From assembly GCA_013397075.1 (NCBI GenBank), contig VWZS01000187.1, forward strand, positions 1,129,766-1,193,765: a DNA stretch of 64,000 bases, given 5' to 3'. Positions 1 through 12,600 of this stretch are shown one piece after another. Source of the stretch: Rhabdornis inornatus. Taxonomy: Eukaryota; Chordata; Aves; Passeriformes; Rhabdornithidae. The stretch's first letter is position 1. The number at the start of each line of letters is the position of its first letter. The position numbers and the translations under genes were made by a program. The notes beneath the pieces were generated by a model. That model saw only the letters and a program-made list of their open reading frames with translations. It had not been told where the DNA came from and made no database searches.

Positions 1-235
1 GGGGGGGGGAAAGGCGAGAAAGTTTGGGGGGCGGCGCGTCCCCTGGGCGGGAAGGCGGCTGCGGGAAGTGGCCACCGGCGCCTCCCGGGGGCCCTCGCCC
101 GCCCTCGGGGGTCGCGCTGGGCTTCCCGTCCTGCATGGGGCGAGCTGAGCTCAGCTGTCCCGATGGAAGCAGCGCAGCCTTTGGGGCTCCAACATCCCCC
201 GGGCCGGGGCGAGAGGGCTGTGCTTGAGCCTACCA
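1..235. promoter_or_regulatory. CpG-island edge, candidate promoter (possibly KAT6B, leftward)
   Basis: The first ~215 bases are strongly G+C-rich and hold roughly 20 CpG dinucleotides, while the following kilobases are AT-rich and nearly CpG-free, so this is the truncated right edge of a CpG island. Such islands normally mark vertebrate promoters. In human and other vertebrates KAT6B lies downstream of ADK in the same orientation; ADK here runs on the minus strand and ends near 25 kb, so the next promoter to the left would fit KAT6B transcribed leftwards. No KAT6B coding sequence, splice site or TATA box is recognisable, so the gene assignment is an inference from synteny. An unrelated or antisense transcript is also possible. 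Confidence 0.55.
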
Positions 236-3200
236 TAATGAGTCCGAGGGATGGAGCACCGCGAACAAATCACAGATGTTGTCCTCCCGTTGAGTTTGTA
301 CATGTAACAAGATGTTCGGAGGAATGTGTTTTAAAGAACAAGGTGATAACACGTACGGACTTAAAGCTCGCTTTTCTCCACGCTGCCTTGAGCGGTGCTG
401 CCAAAGGCCTCTCACCATGTCAAAGTTTTCAGTAATCACAGAATATGCTGAGTTGGAAGGGACCCATCAGAACCATCGAGTCCTACTCCTGGGTTTTAGT
501 ACTCCTTGTGATGGTTTTCTCACCTATGGCCAGCAAACATTGCTTTTCACCCAAGCATGGCATGACAAAATACCATGGGATCCATCCCAGGGGATACCAC
601 AACAAGGGAGGGAAAGGCACTCTACTACCTGAGCATCTACTCAAGCAGGCACAGCTAGACATTCCCCATCTTCCCAAACTTAAAACGTGACTGTTCCAGA
701 GATCTCCTCAACATCCTCTTTTCCACATCTTGTGGATGACATGTTGTGTTAGGTGTCTGTCTGCAAAGTTTTCTAAAAATATCTGGTGCTGAAGAATAAA
801 ATATAAAAGTAAAATTATAAAAAAAATCTCCTTAATGACCTTCTACAATAAATTATGAAGGTCTTCCCTGGATGATGTACTGCATGTCGACTGGTAAGGA
901 AACAAAGTTTCCATAATAAAAAAAAAGCATTAAGGTTTAGTGCAACTTCTTTCAGAGTCAGTTGCTGGAGACACTGTGTAAGAAAGCTCTTTGGTGATGT
1001 TTCAGAGCACTGTAAAATTGTATGACCTACTTACAGAAAGCTACCGGGTGAAAATAATATTCCAGCATGTATCTATCACACCATAACCATTGACTGAGGT
1101 TTTATTCTTTTAACTGCCAGATGCAGCCTTTTAAACATAAAGAGGGAAATTGAAATGTGTAGTGACCTAATGCTTGTTGGAGAATCCGTCAAGGTTCATG
1201 TATTATGCAGGACCTGGCTGTGATTTAAAATAGTTTTTAAATTATTGGAAATGTTATAAATCATTTCAGCACAATTTGTAGCACAGTGTCACATTTGCAA
1301 CTATTCTCACTATTCTGAATATTTTGTCAACATTTCCATCAGAAACTTTTTTTTCTTTCCGGGAAATTTACGACTTGGTTAGTGGTAAAAACATAGAAAG
1401 AGTTTCTTGAAACTGAAACTTGGCATGGCCGCATCCCAGTTCAGGAAACAAAACACTGGAGAAAACTTGATAATCTGTTTGGCCATTTTGAAAATATGAG
1501 TGTGTCATAAAGACATAAGTAACAGCACAGAGAAAAATCATAAAAGTCTCTGGTTTAAATAATTCCATTCTTTCTTCTCAATTTAACTCTTTTCCTAAAA
1601 ATAACTTTTATAGGATGATATGTCATTGGGTGTTGTGTTCCAGTTTTTAACATATTCAAGAGCCTTTTTTTTTTGCAGAGAGACTCCTATGGATCTTGAC
1701 ATTTACAGGTGTACCTGATAGTATATAAACTGTGACATTAAGCACACAAACCTCTTTATACATGAATCATCATCCAGCAAACTCAGATCTACTATCACTG
1801 TAAATTATACTATTTTCCAAAATTATAACTTCAAAAGAGCTACATCATGGCAATTTAGTGCAGTTCAGTTTGAGATAGTGCATGTTACATAGAGAAACCT
1901 AAGTACCTGGAATGCTTTGGATCTGAGAATGTCTAATATGTTGTGTGTATTTGGGTTTTTCATCTAGAGAAGAAATATTTTTTGTTTTATTGTATGAAAA
2001 GGCCCTAAAGCCTGTATTAAAAATATCTATGGAAAAGTAATAAGCCCATCAAGGAAGTTAGTGCAAGCAATAAAATTTACACCTTAGTATGTCTTTTATG
2101 GGCAAACTTTGTGGGATTTCTCTCCCGTAAGTCCTACAAACTGATGAAGTACAACTAATTCCCCCAAGGAGCAACAGGTGTCTAAACACTCATACATTGA
2201 ATACACCCATTCCACCTGCTAAAAACATGTCCTTAATATTAAAAAGGAGTACCTGAAATCAAAATAACTTTCCCATGTATTCTTATAGAAAGAACTATTT
2301 TGCCCCATTTCCCTTTGTTCTATTAGTATCTTTGCTTTTATTATATTTTTAATAATCTTATTTATGGGATTTTCACCCCACACACTCCCCCCATGGAAAA
2401 ATATATATGATTGCACATCTACATTGTAGAGTATGTAGTAAGCATATGTTTCTCCTCAAAAGTCCTTAGAATTATTCTAAAAATGCACTAACACTGCTAT
2501 TTTTGGAACACAAGTGAGAGAAAGCAAGAAGTTAAGGGCTCTGCATGGTCTGAGTTATATTCAGTTCTCAAAATCAAAATCTGAAAATTGCTGTATGTAT
2601 GGCTGTGGTGTAAGACATGCTGGAGACTTCTTAAATGAAGCCCAGACATGTGCAGAACAAATTCATCAGTGTACGAAAAAGAACACCAAATTAGAGTTTG
2701 AACACTTGCTTGAAATCAGTATGAAAATTCCTGTGCATGAAATTACTGCCATATTAAGAATTTCCCTGTGAGGGCTTTAATCACTGATGCAGTTCCATTA
2801 GAACTAGTGGGGCTGTTACATATTTAGAAACAATTATGTAGTTGTCCATGTTGGTATGGTGACAGATCCCTATTTATCTTTGGAGCTGCTGGAGGGTAAA
2901 ATCTTGGCCCTCATCAAAGTCTGGCAAAACATCCTATGACTTCAACCAAGCCAGGATGTTCCTTCTATTATTACCACACATAACCACATATTTGACTACA
3001 GTCACCTGGAAATTGCATCCCCTGGCATATGCTGTTGAAAGAAATGACCCTGGGGTGAAAAGTCATCCTAAGAGTGCAGTGAGTTTCGTCCCAGCCTCTA
3101 CAGTCATCCTGAGCATGTCCCTGCCCATGAGCTGAATGCATAAATTCTTTACCTGCACGACCTCCTCTGCTTAGCTCACCTGCCAGCAGCTTCCCTGCAA

Positions 3201-3243
3201 CCCTAACCTTCAACCTCATATTCCTTCTGGACTAAAACAGCCC
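236..3243. other. Intergenic DNA, no gene seen
   Basis: AT-rich sequence directly beside the CpG island. The short ORFs here (under about 110 codons) show no recognised domain and no consistent exon boundaries. If the island is a promoter, the first few hundred bases would be its upstream flank. No RNA gene or complete mobile element was recognised. Confidence 0.5.
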
Positions 3244-3263
3244 TTTTCTTTTCTTTTCTTTTC
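3244..3263 (+). repeat. (TTTTC)4 microsatellite
   Basis: Four perfect tandem copies of TTTTC, followed by a short T/C-rich run ending in seven to eight C residues. It is a polypyrimidine simple repeat with no evident function. Confidence 0.85.
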
Positions 3264-3767
3264 ATTTCCCCCCCAGCCTTTTATATTTTAATTTGATCTG
3301 AAAGATTAACTAAGTCTACTCTTCCGAACACAAGCAGAATGCTTCTTGGTTTATGTATGAGGATATGCATTGCTGCACACAAAGCATCACAGCCCAGCTT
3401 AAGCACTATAGATTATCATAATATATACACTCATATATTTATATACACACAAAGTGAGTAACCTGTGGGCATATTTTCTGATCATTTGCTGTCTCATCTA
3501 TTATATTTAATAAAATTGAATAATAGTGTAAAATAATCTCCTGCTGCCGTTTTACTGATTTGGGTGCTTTTTAATTCCTGAAACTAGCAGATTATAAGGT
3601 AAATTCTATAGCAGTTTCAACTCAGGAGTTGTAATTGGCATAATACTGTAATTTGGAAATAAGTGTTTGTGGTAGATCAGCTGTCATCCCACAGGGATGG
3701 AGACAGTGACTGTTTATAATAAATCCCACATGTTCCTTTCTACTCTGGCAAATATACCACACTGCTA

Positions 3768-3905
3768 TATCAAAGTACTTTACAATCCTTAATGAATTAG
3801 TTCCTGTAACACCTTTATTAGGTGAGTGAGTATTATTTTTCTTGTTCTCCAATCAGAGATATACAAAGTGTAAAGCAAAGTGGTTAGAAGAGGATGCTGG
3901 CATCA
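3768..3905 (+). mobile_element. Ancient MIR/L2-like SINE remnant
   Basis: The segment reads like the MIR/L2-related 3' region: a 'caaagtactttacaa' word, then a diverged 'ctgtaacaccttta..aggtgagtgagtattatt' stretch, where the family typically has 'acaaccctgtgaggtaggtattatt', followed by a position resembling the 'ccattttacagatga' block. It is heavily diverged with no target-site duplication left. The assignment rests on memory of the family consensus, not an alignment. Confidence 0.4.
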
Positions 3906-6900
3906 GGAAAAATCTGGGCACCTCAGTATTAAGGGCTCTACTCTGGCCACGAGAGATGGAGTTTCAGAGGTCCTGTGCTAGTCATGGAGAAGAAACTGCT
4001 GGCCTGTTAATGCACATTGGAGACCTTTGCAGGAACAAGTATTTTTGCTGCATTAACTATGCTAAATGTTAAAAAAGCAATGGGATTAATTGAATTTGGG
4101 AGTGCAAAGGAAAAGGCTAAAAGCAAAGATGGAAAAAACAGGTGGCTCTTATACATAAGAATGATGGTGTCTTTCATATACACATATCAGTATCTCACAG
4201 TACTTGATGTGGAGGTTCTATTTATGCATGATAAAGGTTTAGTAAGTGATTAATAGATGTTTTAATAAATGGCAATCAGTTGTTATGGGTCCAATGGGTC
4301 AATAGGGTTTTTTACAACAATAGCTCATCGTTGTCTGAAACACCCTTCTAATGTATTTAACCTCTATGTGCTTTACATTGAAACACCTGCTAATCTTGTG
4401 TTAAACCTCACAAATGGAATCTTAATATAAAGTGTGACTCAAAACAAATTTGCTGGAAAAAAAAGGATTAGCACCTAGGCTTCACAGTAAATTGTTAGTT
4501 ATAGCTGAACTGGATTTAAGTTTCTCCTTTTGCCATGTAAAAGGCACTGATATGACAGGAAGCATTTTGCTGCTGAGTGCAAGAGTGGTGTTTTCAAGGC
4601 TAATCCCAAGGGGAGGGCTGGGATATTGCTGGACTCTACCAACCAGCATCACTGAACTTGATGCAGCCTTGTGTTTTTATACACATCTATGGTATAATCA
4701 TGAGAGCAGCTAACGAGATAAAGGATGAAATTGAAAATGAATAAAGATCAGTTTGCTCAGACGTAGTGAAAACTGCTACAATCAGGGGCTGCTCAGGTCC
4801 TTCTTGCTACTGTCCTGCTGTTTGTAGTTAGTCTAGTGAAAGGGGAGGATGCTGATGTTTGCAGGGGCCATTTTAACACCTCAGCTTGTCTTTGTGAGCT
4901 TTAAAATAATTAACTCTCCAATCATTACCGGTTGACTTTGTCGACAGGTTTAGGTTTCCCCCCTGCTGTTCCCTTTGGGAATATTGGGTTGTCACTTTAT
5001 GAGAGGGGGGATTCATTTTAAGGTTCACACCAAATCACTTTCACAGCTTCCCAACAGCTCATTGTGCTCTCCATACTGCTGGAATATTCTCTTGGTCTCT
5101 GTTTTAATGAACATGACTTATATAACTTTTTCCAGATCCAACTGGACAAGCACTGGGGAGGGAGAAGGGAGGAAGCTTCTCCAAAAGGGCAGGTACCACA
5201 CTTGCTCAGGGCTTCAGATGAAAAGAGGACCATCCTCTGTACTTAGAAGTCACTAAAAGAGACTGCAAAGGCAGTTTTGCTAAATAAAGTTACTTTGAGC
5301 TGCAAAAGGATTCTGACAGTCCTTAATGTCACTGAAAGAATCCTCACAATTTCCAGCTGTGATATGGGTGTACTCTATTATAGTTCAGTTTTAGCCAGGG
5401 GAAAATTTCCAGATCCGTAGTTGTTGCAATTTTTTATTGATCAAAGATTGCCAAGAAACATGGAGAGAAAAAGGTAGGAGAAAGCTTGACCATATTCTTG
5501 TTAATCCTATTCTCATCCAGTTTCCACTATAGATTTTTAGAAATCCTATTAATAAGCTGAAGAAATACTAATGACCAGAGAGGCTGCTACCAGCCACATA
5601 ATTTGGAGACTTCTCATGATACCCAACTCTTGGTGTACAACAGCACCAGAGTTCTAAGAAATGTGACTGATAGGCACAACAACCACTTTTCAAACTCAGT
5701 GGACAGTGAAAACCCTCACCTACTGCAGAGCTGGCTGGAGTACTTCCCCTTTGAACTTCCACTCAGCATCTCCTGGCACACCAACATTCTCACTAAGGGT
5801 GGGAGTTTGGGAAATAATCCATGTGGCAAACCAGCTCTGAAACTGCTGACCCCAGGCTTAGAAAAACCTTAGGTCTGCTCTGCAATGCTTGGAAATTGAG
5901 CAACATCCACTCTAGTCTTTTCCTTTGGCAGCTTGAATCAAGAGGAGTTTGACTGGTATCAAGAACCACACTGCTATCTCCAGCTGGATTTTTAGTGGTG
6001 TCTGTATGGTGTTTTCTTTACTTTCTTTGTTGGCAGCATTAGTTGTGAGGTTCCTTTGCTAAATAAAGCTCTGACTGCACAAATAATTTATTTCAGTCAC
6101 TTCCCATAGCTGCTGGTACTGCAGCAACTCAAGCTCTGTTAGCTAGACTAGAAGGCCTGTCAGAGTCAGGTGGCAATACACCACATCATTTCAAATACCC
6201 TTTCAGGAACCTTTAGATCTCCTCAGTGCTCCTTTAAAAATTGCCACTGGCTTGCTTGTGTTAGGGCTCCCAACCTGACTCACTCTGGTTGTTAAATTAT
6301 CGTCATGCACAGAAGGATTTTGTATTAAATGTCCTTTGGGAAAGAAAATCTGAGTGAAAAGGGATTTGGAGGGCAGGAGAGACTTGTTTTTCTGTGTCAG
6401 GCAATATGAAAATGTGAAGCAGAAGCTAGGAAGAGCTAAGGTAATAACATATCAGTGGTGGAAACATGAAGTGTCTTCTTCACAGGCATAGAACTACACA
6501 AACTGACTTCTCAGAGGTACACAGGAGAGGTAGCTGATTATTTATCAAGGTGCCAGTTGCATTGTCCAGCATAATGAAGCCCTTTGTTTATTTAATTTAA
6601 AAAATCAAAATTAAAAAAATGGAAGTTCTACTTCTCAGCTGATGGCAGGACCTGGGCAAGCGGTGAGCTTGTTTCCTTAGCGCTGGCCAGATCCCCTCTG
6701 TTATCCTGATATTATTCCCCTTTGTTATTCGATATCCCACAGTGCCAGCTAAGTCAGGAGTTGTCACACTCCTCACTGGTGCAGCAGGATACAAAATAGC
6801 TGGGGGTGGGGAGGAAGACTGGAATGGTTAGGAGGTGGAAGGGAAAAGGCCTTTTTTTGTGAAAACAGTAGCACCAGCTGCATCCTGCAAGTCGCTAAAT

Positions 6901-8835
6901 TAGCCAGTCAGTTGTTTTTCTTTTAATTTTTGTGTGAATTCAAGAATAGGTTGTGGATGTCTTGGCAACTCATGAATGAGGCTCTTTATGAAAGAATTCA
7001 CCTTGCAGAGGGGCTGCTGTCAGATGCACAAGCCTCTTTCCATTAATTAAGCTGCAGAACATCCCCTCTTTTTTTTCCCCCATCCCTCTCAACGCCTGGA
7101 TAATCAGACCCTGTGTCTTTCCATAACATCCACCACTGCCTCTCTCACTCCTCACAGTATTTCACCCACTCTGTTAATTCTGGGCTGCCAGATTTTTTTT
7201 TTTTCCAACACAGCTTATTGCTGCTAAGTGAGATATCATGCTGCCTGAGCTAATAACTAAGATGAATATTCTGCTCCACTGCAACTAGCAGCATTCTCTA
7301 TGCATTATCTTCAGCTGAAGGGTGGCCTAAGAGCAAAGTTGGATATTTTCAAAAGCTCAGCTGGGAGTTAATCAACTCTTATTGTTTTTTGACAGGAGCT
7401 GCATGCTTAACTTGCATCCAGTGAGTCATCCCCTGGATTGTCACCCACACACAAACAGCCCCACAGAAGGTGCAAAGAACTTTTCAGACACGCTAGAAAT
7501 GACCTGCCATTAAAAGTGTGTAGGGCTAGGGAGTAATTACAGATGTAATTATGCCTGAACAGATAGTCTGGGGAGAGAAGGTGGGTACCAGGAACCTTAA
7601 TCAACTCTCAACTTTGCTGTGGTCTGAACAAGATGTGTGACTGCAACTGAATAATCTTGAAGTTTTTAGTGGGGATGTTTAGATACTCATGTGTACATTT
7701 ATGAATTTTACACACCTGCTTCTGGGAATAATCCCGAATCTTATAAAAAATAAGGAGCTGACTACCATACCTTAAGTGTTTGCATATTTGGGCTTACTTT
7801 TGTACAGCTGATTTAAAATCCCAGTCATTAGGAATAGAAAAACAAGTGTATGGTATTAATGACAGGCCGTTATAAATGATCTGCTCATTTTCCTTCACTT
7901 CCAAGTAATGCTGAACATTAATTTCCTGCAAATGAAGCAATCTGAAGTGGAGCACACCAAATAATTAATCTTTGGAAACTCTGGACTAAATTAAAATAAT
8001 TTGAAGTTAAATAAAGAGCTCATCTGTGGCCCCAGTGCTCTTTCTGGGAAGCAAGGGATACATAAAAGAATCAAAAAGAAAGCAAATACTGAGTTACCTA
8101 ACAGAAAAGGAATCTACAAATATATGTAATAAATTCCCACACTACATCATAAAACTAACTTTCTCACAAATGCTATCATTGCAAATGCCAAGACCTTTCA
8201 ATTAGTAGTAAAAGTGAATAAGCAAGTGGGAAATTATTTGCATTGGACATATGCATTTTCTATTTTGGGGCTTGCTGGCCTGTTTGGATTTTTTAAAAGA
8301 CATTACCAAATTATCTATTATACTAGAGGTCTCCTTATACTGAGAATTGGGTGTGGTAGAATTTGAAATACCATTTAAATGGTAAACTAGAAATTCTCTT
8401 TATTAATTCACGCAGCATATTAAAGAATGAGCACTCACGATAAACTTTATGCTTTTATTAGCAAAAGTTGACTTTTAATTCAATGCTGTAATTTGGTTAA
8501 AGTTAAAACATAAGTAGAGTTGAAGAGTTATCTGTAAATTGAGACTATTCAGGAATATAAGAAAACTAATTCCTTCTTTACTATACTCAGGAAAAATGAA
8601 TGTCTATATTTCAGAAAGGACAGTAAATAAGCCTACTAGTCCTTTGTTTCAGAGTTTCACTGGTCTTATTTTTTTCAATCTTTCCTTGGCTGCAAATCTA
8701 CAGCTATCCCAAACTATCAGAGACAAATAGTCGAATGGGAAATAATATGGGTGAAGAGATGAAATACAATAGTGAGCAGCAGGATCTTTTGAGTTTTAAA
8801 GGCATAGCATTGTATCTAGACATGCTGAAAGCTCC
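3906..8835. other. Intergenic DNA, no gene seen
   Basis: No coding exon, RNA gene or intact mobile element was recognised. The stretch around 7850-8010 is AT-rich, low in repeats and contains ATAATTAATC-type homeodomain words, so it could hold a conserved non-coding element, but nothing decisive is visible. The short ORFs carry no recognisable protein family signature. Confidence 0.45.
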
Positions 8836-8935
8836 TTGCTACAGTTTTCTTGCTTGTAAAATAGGGAAGATATTAGCCTGCCGCTTGGCAAAGCTCAGAA
8901 ATGCTCCTGTCTGTATAAATGCTGAGGATTATTAG
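8836..8935 (-). mobile_element. Ancient MIR-like SINE remnant, reverse orientation
   Basis: The plus strand reads 'cagttttcttgcttgtaaaa' followed by 'tagggaagatattagcctgcc' and later 'tgctgaggattatt'. This corresponds to the reverse complement of the MIR core and 3' part (cagtttcctcatctgtaaaa / tggggataatagtacctacc / gtgaggattaaat). The order and spacing of the three blocks agree with MIR. The copy is old and truncated. Confidence 0.5.
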
Positions 8936-9499
8936 AGAGAAGATGTTCAGCTTGGGAGTGGGGCTCTGAATATCGTGATGAACCCACTCAATTTCAATTG
9001 CTGCATATGAGCTTCTTTCTTCTTATAACAATTAACCTCTTAGAAAAGAATTAACACTGAGTTTACATGTTGACTCTATAGACATTGGATAATTGCTTTT
9101 AAAAAAATCATCTATAAGTCCAGGAAATTACATTTCTCCTTTTGCTTCTAAAATTACAAACTTCTGACTTCCCAGCTGGTAATGCAAGCAATCAAAATCA
9201 GGTCTCTCGAGTGCAGTTGCATGACACACATGAACAACAATCTCATTTCATAAAGAATTAACCCACAGCCAGCTATGTTAACTGGCTCCAATTCATGCCA
9301 CAAAGCCTGCCTGATCCAAGCACTGCAGTTCATGCTTTACACAGGCAGAAATGTACTGGTGAAATAACAGCAAACCTTTTTGGAGTCCTACCCTAACAAA
9401 GATCCCTGGCAGAGGGAAAGAGTTTGGAATGAGGCACCAAACTGAAACCCAGAAGCTTTGGCTTCATTTTCTGTCTTTGTTACAGGCAGGCTGCCTATC

Positions 9500-9600
9500 A
9501 GTAAGGCAGTCACTTAACCTCCCTGAGTTTCATCTTCTATCATACAGAGACAGTAATACCTCCTTTGTCTGTCTTTTTCATCTAGAGTATAAAGAAAGTG
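9500..9600 (-). mobile_element. MIR SINE remnant, reverse orientation
   Basis: The plus strand has 'cagtcacttaacctccctga' followed by 'gtttcatcttctatcatacagagacagtaatacctcc'-type sequence, matching block by block the reverse complement of the MIR core (aagtcacttaacctctctgagcctcagtttcctcatctgtaaaatgggaataatagtacctacc). This is the clearest MIR relic in the window. MIR-type SINEs predate the bird-mammal split and survive in birds only as fossils. Confidence 0.65.
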
Positions 9601-12600
9601 ACATTATTCCCCCCTCCATCTCAGCTAAGACATCTAGGCACTACTGTGATTCTAATCAGGAACAGCATTAACTACTGTTTAAACAGAAGGACCTACTTCA
9701 CTTTGAAATTTCCTTGATTTTATCTAGTTAAAAATCTCTTCATAATTTCTCTGATTTTTTTCCTTCCTTTTTGAGAAGGTAGGAAGAAAGAAGTGACTTG
9801 GTTTGGGTTGATGATTTAGTTCTGTAAGTGCTCCAAGTATAGGGTCATAGAGAGGAATCAGGGAACATAGATCCAAATGAGGAAAGCTTGGTAAATTTAA
9901 TTTCTTTCATCAGGACCTCTCCTTAAAATATGTTCTTCAGAGCTTAAAGATGATGTGCAAATGAAAATCCAGAATAAATGTGTAACTCAGTTGTGTCCTT
10001 TCCTCAGTGAGCTACCTTAAAGTGATGTGGGGGAAGGTTTCCTCAATACATTCCCAACATTTCATAGAATACACACCTTGCAGCTTTTTGGTATTTTTTC
10101 CTGATGCTCAGTCTAAATCTTTCTCTAATATGTTTCAAGCCATTGCAACCTTAATTATAGTCCTAAGTCAGTTCTTCTTAGTGTTTACTGCAAATGGTTA
10201 TCTTGGGTAAGAAATTGCCATATTCCTCACTAGTAACCTATTAAGTAACCTGTAGCCACTTTCCTTTCTGTTTTGAAATAGTTTTTAAGTGAAAGATTTG
10301 AACAAACTACATCACATTTAGTAGTGCCAAAGACTGCCATTCAGAGGGTTTTATGCTACACTATCCTGTCTAGAGAAAGGTTATTCATACATCCAGAAGA
10401 CTGGCTTTGCAGGCACATGTACATGTTTGTGTTTGAAACTTCTAGACTGACAACCCTTCAAATCCAGTTGCCTTCTCTTGGGACAGAAACATGAACTTTA
10501 TTTCTCTTTGATTTGAGAACTGACGCCACTCTGATCTCCATTATGAGTCTAGCAATATTAAAGTGGGTTGTTCTTTACAGGCAGCACTGACCGCTTGAGT
10601 TGAATGACTACATGTTGACCTTGGGGGAGCTGCAGGGGTATGTGTTTGTTTGGTTTTTAAATTCATCTTTTCCAGGTTGTGGGGAAAGAAGATTTTAGAC
10701 ATTGCAAAATACATGTTGATTTTAGCAACTGTTGATTTCAGGAGCTTCTTATATTTTTCAACACTGCTTTATGAACTGATGAGGCTTAGTAGAGCATTAT
10801 TTTTTAAGATCAAAAGATAAGACAGTTCACAAAATATGCAGTGAAGAAATAAAATCACTCCCTGCACACACCAAGAAGCAGCACTGCCCTCCATTATTAC
10901 CCTGATAAAGGTTTCTTTAGCAAAGGTCCAGAAAATTTGCACATACTCCATACTGTGCACATACCTCAAGACAGACAAGTATCTGCCAGTGACAAAAGTC
11001 TGTCTTCTCTTCTGAAGAATCACAGTGGAGCAGAGCACTCATTGCTAGTTCAGCAAAAAGGGAGGCTGTGTGTGATGTGCAGCTCAACTGAGGGGCATGG
11101 GAAGGACTCAGAGCTGGAGCTGGCAGGTTCCTCAGGCGTCCAGCCTGTGCTCCTGCTTCTGCCCAGCCTGGTGCACTGCTGGCAGCAGCAGCCTGTCACT
11201 GTTTTAGATACAAGGCTTCTCTGTCACATGGGCAGCCCTACAGCTGGCTATAAGAAGGTAGGATTATTATTTCCTATGGCTAGACAGAGTTAACCCTCCC
11301 CAGAGACAAATATGAGCCCTTGTGACAGAGACAGACGAGTTACATCCATTCATGGAAAGAAAAACAATCTTATGATCATGCAACTGAATTGTTTCTAATT
11401 AATTAATGATCTATATTTCATACTGCTGAAAGCAGAATCTGAGACACACTAGAAAAAATCCTTCATGTGGCCCATCCTAGTGGTGGCAAGGGTGTTGAGA
11501 CACAGATTCCCTTATTAACAAGCTTTTTTGAGCTTGTAACTCATCCCTTAGTTTCTCTTGTTCTGGGCACACTCTAGAAGAGGTTGGTACCACATCAGGG
11601 AGCAGCAAGGGTCAGTGCTCCCTGCACCCCAGGAGCCAAAGGATACCCCTGGGCTGGCAGCAAGGGAGCAGGGAAGGGCAGAGCCCAATGTTTGAACAAA
11701 AAGTCAAACTCACCAGGCAAGTCTGTGATGATGAGGCAGGTGCCAGGTCAGGATCTGTGTTGGGTCCAGTGATCCTTGGCAGGGCCAAAGCCAAGGCCAA
11801 GCTGCAGAGCTGGGGTTGCAGGCACATGGCCTGGCTGCAGCTGAGCTCCTGCTGCAGAGCCCAGGGCTGAGCTGCAATGGGGCCCTGGGCAGGGCTGGGG
11901 TGCTGGGGATGCTCCAGCTGAGGCTGCTCAGGGCTGTTAATGCTCTCCCAGAGAGATGCACTGCATCTTCAAGTTTTCTTGGTAACTACATGTCATGAGG
12001 AGTGCCATATATTGGCCTGCCAGATAGAGCAGGACTTTAATGTAACACCAATAATAATCTGATCCTACAAACCCGTGTATATGTCATTGAGATCTTATTA
12101 CAGCCTGGGTAAGAGGATGCTGGGTGTTTGCACTGATGAGGCTATTTCAGTATGATAAGCTGCACTAAGTGGGCTCAGTTTTGCATCAGTGGAGTGTATT
12201 TGCATATTGCACTGCCAGGGAAAAGAAAACCTTACATTTTGCAAGAGTTTGCCATGAACAAAAATGCCACTGCAAATATCTGAGTATGTGAGCAGTTGCC
12301 ATGAAGGCAGTATTCCATGGAAGGTGCTAGCAAGGGTGAATTGAAGGGTATATGACATTTCCAGGATTTGGGATGCTCAGTGGAAAACTCCTCTATATAC
12401 TTTCAGGACTTTTTACAATATCCATTGCTTTTTTGATTTGTAACATTTCACATAGAAAAAGACTGGCAGATATTTTCGGCTGTAAGAATTCAAATAGTCT
12501 TTTGAAAGAATCATTATTGGAACCAGCCTGAATTCCAGCCAAATATTTCTATTCTCTTTCACTTCAACCCTTGATATATGCTTTCCTGTAGAAAGGAAGC

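Noticed and set aside
2514..2771. 85-codon plus-strand ORF with Cys residues considered as a small gene
   Set aside because: The spacing of Cys does not fit a known small-protein family, there is no Kozak context or polyadenylation pairing, and the length is within chance.
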